Of a DNA stretch of 64,000 nucleotides, positions 60,381-64,000 are shown in pieces. A program made the position numbers and the translations under genes. The notes under the pieces are model-generated. The model made no database searches. It saw only the letters and a program-made list of their open reading frames with translations, and had not been told where the DNA came from. Position 1 is the first letter of the stretch. The number at the start of each line of letters is the position of its first letter. This DNA is from Mesorhizobium sophorae (GTDB taxonomy: Bacteria; Pseudomonadota; Alphaproteobacteria; Rhizobiales; Rhizobiaceae), in assembly GCF_002270415.1 (NCBI RefSeq), contig NZ_NNRI01000007.1, positions 1,550,001 to 1,614,000 on the forward strand. Direction: 5' to 3'.

Positions 60381-62180
60381 ATGGCGCAAACCAGCAGCGC
60401 AGACGAGCGCCGGCGCTCGCTCAAGCCGCTCAGGCGCCTGTTCCCGTACATCACGCATTATCGCACGCTGGTCGTCGGCGCGCTCATTTCGCTGGTCATC
60501 GCCGCGGCAACGACGCTGGCGCTGCCGCTGGCCGTGCGGCGGATGATCGATCATGGGTTCTCGTCGGCCAACACCATCTTCATCGCCGAATATTTCGCAG
60601 CCCTGGTGGCGATGGCCGCCGTGCTGGCGGCCGCTTCGGCCAGCCGCTACTATTTCGTCATCACGCTCGGCGAGCGCGTCGTCGCCGATATCAGGCGCGA
60701 TGTCTTTACCCATGTGACGACGCTGTCGCCGTCCTTTTTCGACACCGCCCAGTCGGGCGAGATCGTGTCGCGGCTCGCCGCAGACACCACGCAGGTCAAG
60801 TCGGCGGTCGGGGCGACGGCCTCGGTGGCGCTGCGCAACGTCATTCTCGGCCTTGGCGCGTTGGGGATGATGGTCGTCACCAGCCCGAAACTGTCCGGTT
60901 TGGTTATTGCCGCCATTCCGGTCATCGTGCTGCCGCTGGTCGCCTTCGGCCGCTCGGTGCGGCGCAAGTCGCGGCAGGCGCAGGATACGCTTGCCGATGC
61001 CACCGCCTACGCCAGCGAACAGATCGGCGCGGTGCGCACCTTGCAGGCCTTCACCAATGAAAAGCTCGTCACCGGGCATTTCTCGGGCGCCGTGGAAGCC
61101 GCTTTCGAGGCGGCGCGCGCCTCGATCTTCGCGCGCTCCTTCCTCACCTTTTTTGCCATTTTCACCATCTTCTCGTCCGTCGTGGCGGTGCTGTGGTTCG
61201 GCTCGCGCGACGTGCTTGACGGCAATCTGTCGCCAGGCACGCTCGGCCAGTTCCTGCTCTATTCGGTGTTTGCCGCCGGTGCGCTCGGCGCGCTGTCCGA
61301 GGTCTGGGGCGAGCTTGCGCAAGCGGCGGGTGCTGCCGAACGGCTGACCGAGATCCTGGCCGAGAAGCCGGCAATCCAGGCGCCGGCCGATCCGAAGCCG
61401 CTGCCTGCCGTCGCCAAGGGCGCGATCGCCTTCGATGACGTCTCCTTCTCCTATCCGGCAAGGCCCGACCGCGCTGCCGTGCACGGCTTGAGCTTTCAGG
61501 TCTTGCCCGGCGAGACGGTGGCGATCGTCGGTCCATCAGGGGCCGGCAAGAGCACGGTCTTTTCGCTGATCCTGCGCTTCTACGATCCTGAAACCGGCAA
61601 GATCCTGATCGATGGCGTCGATGTGCGCGAAGCCGATCCGGTCTCGGTCCGCGAGCGCATCGCCATCGTGCCGCAGGACGTCACCATCTTCGCGGCAAGC
61701 GCGCGCGACAATATCGGCTTTGGCCGGCCGGGCGCCAGCGAGGCCCAGATCGAGACGGCGGCGAAGGATGCGCTCGCCGACGAATTTATCCTCAAGCTCG
61801 AGAAAGGCTATGACAGCCAGGTCGGCGAGCGCGGCGTGACGCTGTCCGGCGGCCAGCGCCAGCGGGTGGCGATCGCTCGCGCCATCCTGCGCGACGCGCC
61901 GATCCTACTGCTCGACGAGGCGACCTCGGCGCTCGACGCCGAAAGCGAGACGCTGGTGCAGATGGCGCTGGAACGGCTGATGCAGGGCCGCACGACCATC
62001 GTCATCGCCCACCGGCTGGCGACGGTGCTGAAGGCCGACAGGATCCTGGTCATGGATGGCGGCCGCATCGTCGAGGAAGGCACGCATCAGAGCCTCGTCG
62101 CCAAGGGCGGCATCTACGCGCGGCTGGCCAAGCTGCAGTTCGAAACCGGCGCCAGCGCCTTCAGGGGCGCGGCGGAGTAG
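60381..62180 (+). CDS. ABC-type exporter, fused permease and ATPase (MsbA/ABCB-like)
   Basis: A 599-residue half-transporter. Residues 20-320 form six membrane helices (LVVGALISLVIAAATTLALP to FLLYSVFAAGALGAL), and residues 345-590 the ATPase with Walker A VGPSGAGKST, Q-loop IVPQDVTIF, signature LSGGQRQR, Walker B ILLLDEATSALD and H-loop IAHRLATV. These exporters move lipids, peptides or drugs; the substrate cannot be told. It works as a homodimer, presumably in the inner membrane. Confidence 0.93.
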   Translation: MAQTSSADERRRSLKPLRRLFPYITHYRTLVVGALISLVIAAATTLALPLAVRRMIDHGFSSANTIFIAEYFAALVAMAAVLAAASASRYYFVITLGERVVADIRRDVFTHVTTLSPSFFDTAQSGEIVSRLAADTTQVKSAVGATASVALRNVILGLGALGMMVVTSPKLSGLVIAAIPVIVLPLVAFGRSVRRKSRQAQDTLADATAYASEQIGAVRTLQAFTNEKLVTGHFSGAVEAAFEAARASIFARSFLTFFAIFTIFSSVVAVLWFGSRDVLDGNLSPGTLGQFLLYSVFAAGALGALSEVWGELAQAAGAAERLTEILAEKPAIQAPADPKPLPAVAKGAIAFDDVSFSYPARPDRAAVHGLSFQVLPGETVAIVGPSGAGKSTVFSLILRFYDPETGKILIDGVDVREADPVSVRERIAIVPQDVTIFAASARDNIGFGRPGASEAQIETAAKDALADEFILKLEKGYDSQVGERGVTLSGGQRQRVAIARAILRDAPILLLDEATSALDAESETLVQMALERLMQGRTTIVIAHRLATVLKADRILVMDGGRIVEEGTHQSLVAKGGIYARLAKLQFETGASAFRGAAE

Positions 62181-62216
62181 TCGCAAACATCTGCCTCCTG
62201 ATGTGCCGACCTCCCC

Positions 62217-63704
62217 TCAAGCCGCTCCGTATCGCTGCTTCAGATGGTTGACGAAATAGCTGGCGTCGAGCTTTTCGCCGGTGGCGCGTTCGAGCAGGTC
62301 CGGTGTCGACCAGCGAGACCCCTGCGACCAGATTTTTTCGCGACGCCAGGCGTTGATTGACGCGAAATTGCCTTTGGCGAGATCGTCATCGGCAGCAGGA
62401 TGCTCGCGCGTCAGCGCCGCCCATTGCTGTGCCGCCATCATCGCGCCCAGCGTGTAGGAGGGGAAGTAGCCGAAGGCGGCACCCGGCCAGTGCACGTCCT
62501 GCATCGGTCCGTCGGCCGGATTGTCGATGGTCGAGAGACCGAGATAGTCGCGCATCTTGGCGTCCCAGGCTTCTGGCAGTTCTGCCACCTCCAGCCTGCC
62601 CGAGACGAGCTCCTGCTCCAGCTCGTAGCGCAGGATGACATGCAGCGGGTAGGTCACCTCGTCGGCATCGACACGAATCAGGCCGCGCTCGACGTGGTGC
62701 ACATGCGGCAGGATGTCGTCGAGCGACCAGGCTTCGCCGAGATGCTTCTCGACCACCGGCAGCGCCCAGCGCCAGAAGGCCGGGTTGCGGCCGAGCTGCT
62801 TTTCGACGAACAGGCTCTGGCTTTCATGCACGGCCATGCCGCGCGCCTTGCCGAGCGGCCAGTGCGCCCATGCCTTCGGCAGGTTCTGTTCATACAGCGC
62901 ATGGCCGGTCTCATGCAGCACGCCCATCAATGCCGACAGGAAGTCCGAGGTCTTGTAGCGGGTGGTGATGCGCACGTCGCTCGGCACGCCGCCGCAGAAG
63001 GGATGGTGCGACACCGACAGCGACCCATGCGTCAGGTCGAAGCCGACCGCCGTCATCATGGCAAGGCCGAGCTCGCGTTGCCGGTCGATCGCATAGGTGC
63101 CCGAAAGCGGCTTCAGCGGCCGCTTGCGCAGCCGCGCTTCCTGTATCGCCAGAGCCTCCGGCACGAAGCCTTTCAGGAAAGCCTTGAGGTCGGTGAAGAC
63201 AGGCGTGATGTCGGCGGCGCGGTTGCCGGGGTCGTATTGCTCCATGAGCGCGTCATAAGGGGCAAGACCGAGCACGTCGGCACGCAGCGCCGCCTCTTCG
63301 CGCACCAGCGCCACCACGCCCTCCAGCGCCGGCTGGAAGCCCGCCCAGTCGTTCTTGGCGCGCAGGTCGCGCCACAGCTGCTCGCAACGCATGCGCGCGG
63401 TGGTCTGACGTTCGACGAACTCGACCGGCAGGCAGGTCAGGTTGGTGTACTGCCGCCGCAATTCGGCGACCGCGGCCCGTTGCTCCTCACTCAACGCTTC
63501 CTGTTCGGCCGCGGCGAGCCAGTCGGCAATTTCCGGCGCCGTTGCCCTGGTGTGGTACATGCCGGCCAGCGCCGACATTGCCTCGGCGCGCTTCTCGCCG
63601 CCGCCGACAGCCATGTGGGTGGCCTCGTCGGCGCCGAGGATGGCCAGCGCATGCTCGAGCGCTTCGAGCTTGTGGCCGAGATCATCGAGTTTCTGAAAGG
63701 ACAT
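62217..63704 (-). CDS. M32 family metallocarboxypeptidase
   Basis: A 495-residue zinc carboxypeptidase (Taq type). The zinc motif HETGH is in GVLHETGHALYEQ, with the downstream ESQSLFVEKQLGR supplying the third ligand, and the M32 HPFCGG and DVRITTRY blocks are present. The start 63704 (MSFQKLDDLGHKLEAL) fits family N-termini. It removes C-terminal residues from peptides in the cytoplasm. It is convergent with the ABC exporter gene. Confidence 0.94.
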   Translation of the reverse strand: MSFQKLDDLGHKLEALEHALAILGADEATHMAVGGGEKRAEAMSALAGMYHTRATAPEIADWLAAAEQEALSEEQRAAVAELRRQYTNLTCLPVEFVERQTTARMRCEQLWRDLRAKNDWAGFQPALEGVVALVREEAALRADVLGLAPYDALMEQYDPGNRAADITPVFTDLKAFLKGFVPEALAIQEARLRKRPLKPLSGTYAIDRQRELGLAMMTAVGFDLTHGSLSVSHHPFCGGVPSDVRITTRYKTSDFLSALMGVLHETGHALYEQNLPKAWAHWPLGKARGMAVHESQSLFVEKQLGRNPAFWRWALPVVEKHLGEAWSLDDILPHVHHVERGLIRVDADEVTYPLHVILRYELEQELVSGRLEVAELPEAWDAKMRDYLGLSTIDNPADGPMQDVHWPGAAFGYFPSYTLGAMMAAQQWAALTREHPAADDDLAKGNFASINAWRREKIWSQGSRWSTPDLLERATGEKLDASYFVNHLKQRYGAA

Positions 63705-63846
63705 GGCAGGTTCCGTGATTGAGGACGGCGCGAAAAGATACCAACGCAAAAGCGTTTGCAAGCCTGCGGCCCTGTGCGGCGGATGCATCTTGCACAGGTG
63801 AGGTCACGCGTGAAATGCTGCTGGCCTCGCCTGAAGGGGGAACAAC

Positions 63847-64000
63847 ATGATCGGCAACATCCTGGTCGGACTGGTGGCCTTGATCCATGTCTACATCGTC
63901 TATCTCGAAATGGTGCTGTGGGACACGCCGCGTGGGCACAAGGCGTTCAATCTGAAGCCGGAATTCGCCAGCGCCTCGAAGGTGCTCGCCGCCAATCAGG
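63847..64000 (+). CDS. DUF1304 membrane protein, 3' truncated by the window end
   Basis: The first 51 codons of a small membrane protein starting MIGNILVGLVALIHVYIVYL and continuing EMVLWDTPRGHKAF, the DUF1304 signature. GAAGGGGG lies just before the ATG. The rest is outside the window. Function of the family is unknown. Confidence 0.8.
   Translation, partial: MIGNILVGLVALIHVYIVYLEMVLWDTPRGHKAFNLKPEFASASKVLAANQ

Overview
The window is high-GC chromosomal DNA of an alphaproteobacterium of the order Hyphomicrobiales (Rhizobiales), most likely Mesorhizobium or a close relative. The evidence is gene content and order (rplU-rpmA-GNAT-obgE-proB-proA-nadD, then rsfS-rlmH-envC-ctpA-rppH), ribosomal protein L21 with a long Ala/Lys tail ending in a helix-hairpin-helix, a GapR/DUF2312 gene, 6S RNA beside the 5-formyl-THF cyclo-ligase gene, and many of the hairpin-shaped intergenic repeats typical of rhizobia. 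Most of it is core genome. I see no phage, transposase, integrase or CRISPR array.

Layout. 1-1.4 kb: 3' part of an adenylate cyclase/TolB-like/TPR gene. 1.5 kb: tRNA-Ser(CGA). 2.0-9.3 kb: ribosomal proteins L21 and L27, an acetyltransferase, a nuclease-like EEP protein (minus strand), ObgE, the proline biosynthesis genes proB and proA, and nadD. 9.4-11.6 kb: an MFS transporter and an MscS channel lying between nadD and rsfS. 11.8-17.6 kb: rsfS, rlmH, an EnvC-like amidase activator, the CtpA protease, a YibQ-like deacetylase-fold protein and rppH. 17.8-21.6 kb: alanine racemase and D-amino-acid dehydrogenase separated by two Rnk-like genes. 21.6-24.2 kb: two coupled lipoprotein genes of phospholipase type (PLA2-like and PLD-like). 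24.3-27.1 kb: LysR and mmsA. 27.1-28.5 kb: a frameshifted SnoaL-like gene with its HxlR regulator, and a small secreted protein.

28.5-34.2 kb is a trans-4-hydroxyproline catabolic module: a GntR repressor, a DHDPS-family deaminase, a FAD dehydrogenase and a 4-hydroxyproline 2-epimerase. A LysR gene and a solitary ectoine-synthase-like gene (EctC without EctA/EctB) follow, and then a decayed 3' scrap of a second epimerase. 34.5-41.1 kb is a complete branched-chain amino acid (Liv) ABC importer whose LivG carries a fused helix-hairpin-helix tail. 41.4-44.8 kb is pyruvate carboxylase. 45-50.9 kb holds small genes: GapR-like, ArsC, MsrB, an MBL-fold protein, a CoxE-like VWA protein, GNAT and LysR. 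51-52.6 kb is a frameshifted DHA2-type MFS gene. 52.7-53.5 kb is a MoxR-type AAA ATPase. 53.7-64 kb holds 6S RNA, 5-formyl-THF cyclo-ligase, a YmdB-like phosphoesterase, TerC, YebC, a SelW-like protein, a DUF1772/NmrA/TetR group, L31, an ABC exporter, an M32 carboxypeptidase and the start of a DUF1304 gene.

The observations most worth a second look are the solitary EctC with conserved metal ligands, the LivG-HhH fusion, the PLA2/PLD lipoprotein pair, the intergenic repeat that appears to supply the N-terminus of the hydroxyproline dehydrogenase gene, the 18-bp tandem repeat extending ProB, a 144-bp palindrome at the stop codon of the acetyltransferase gene, and recognisable operators for the GntR, LysR and HxlR regulators. 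All assignments come from reading the sequence; no database search was run.
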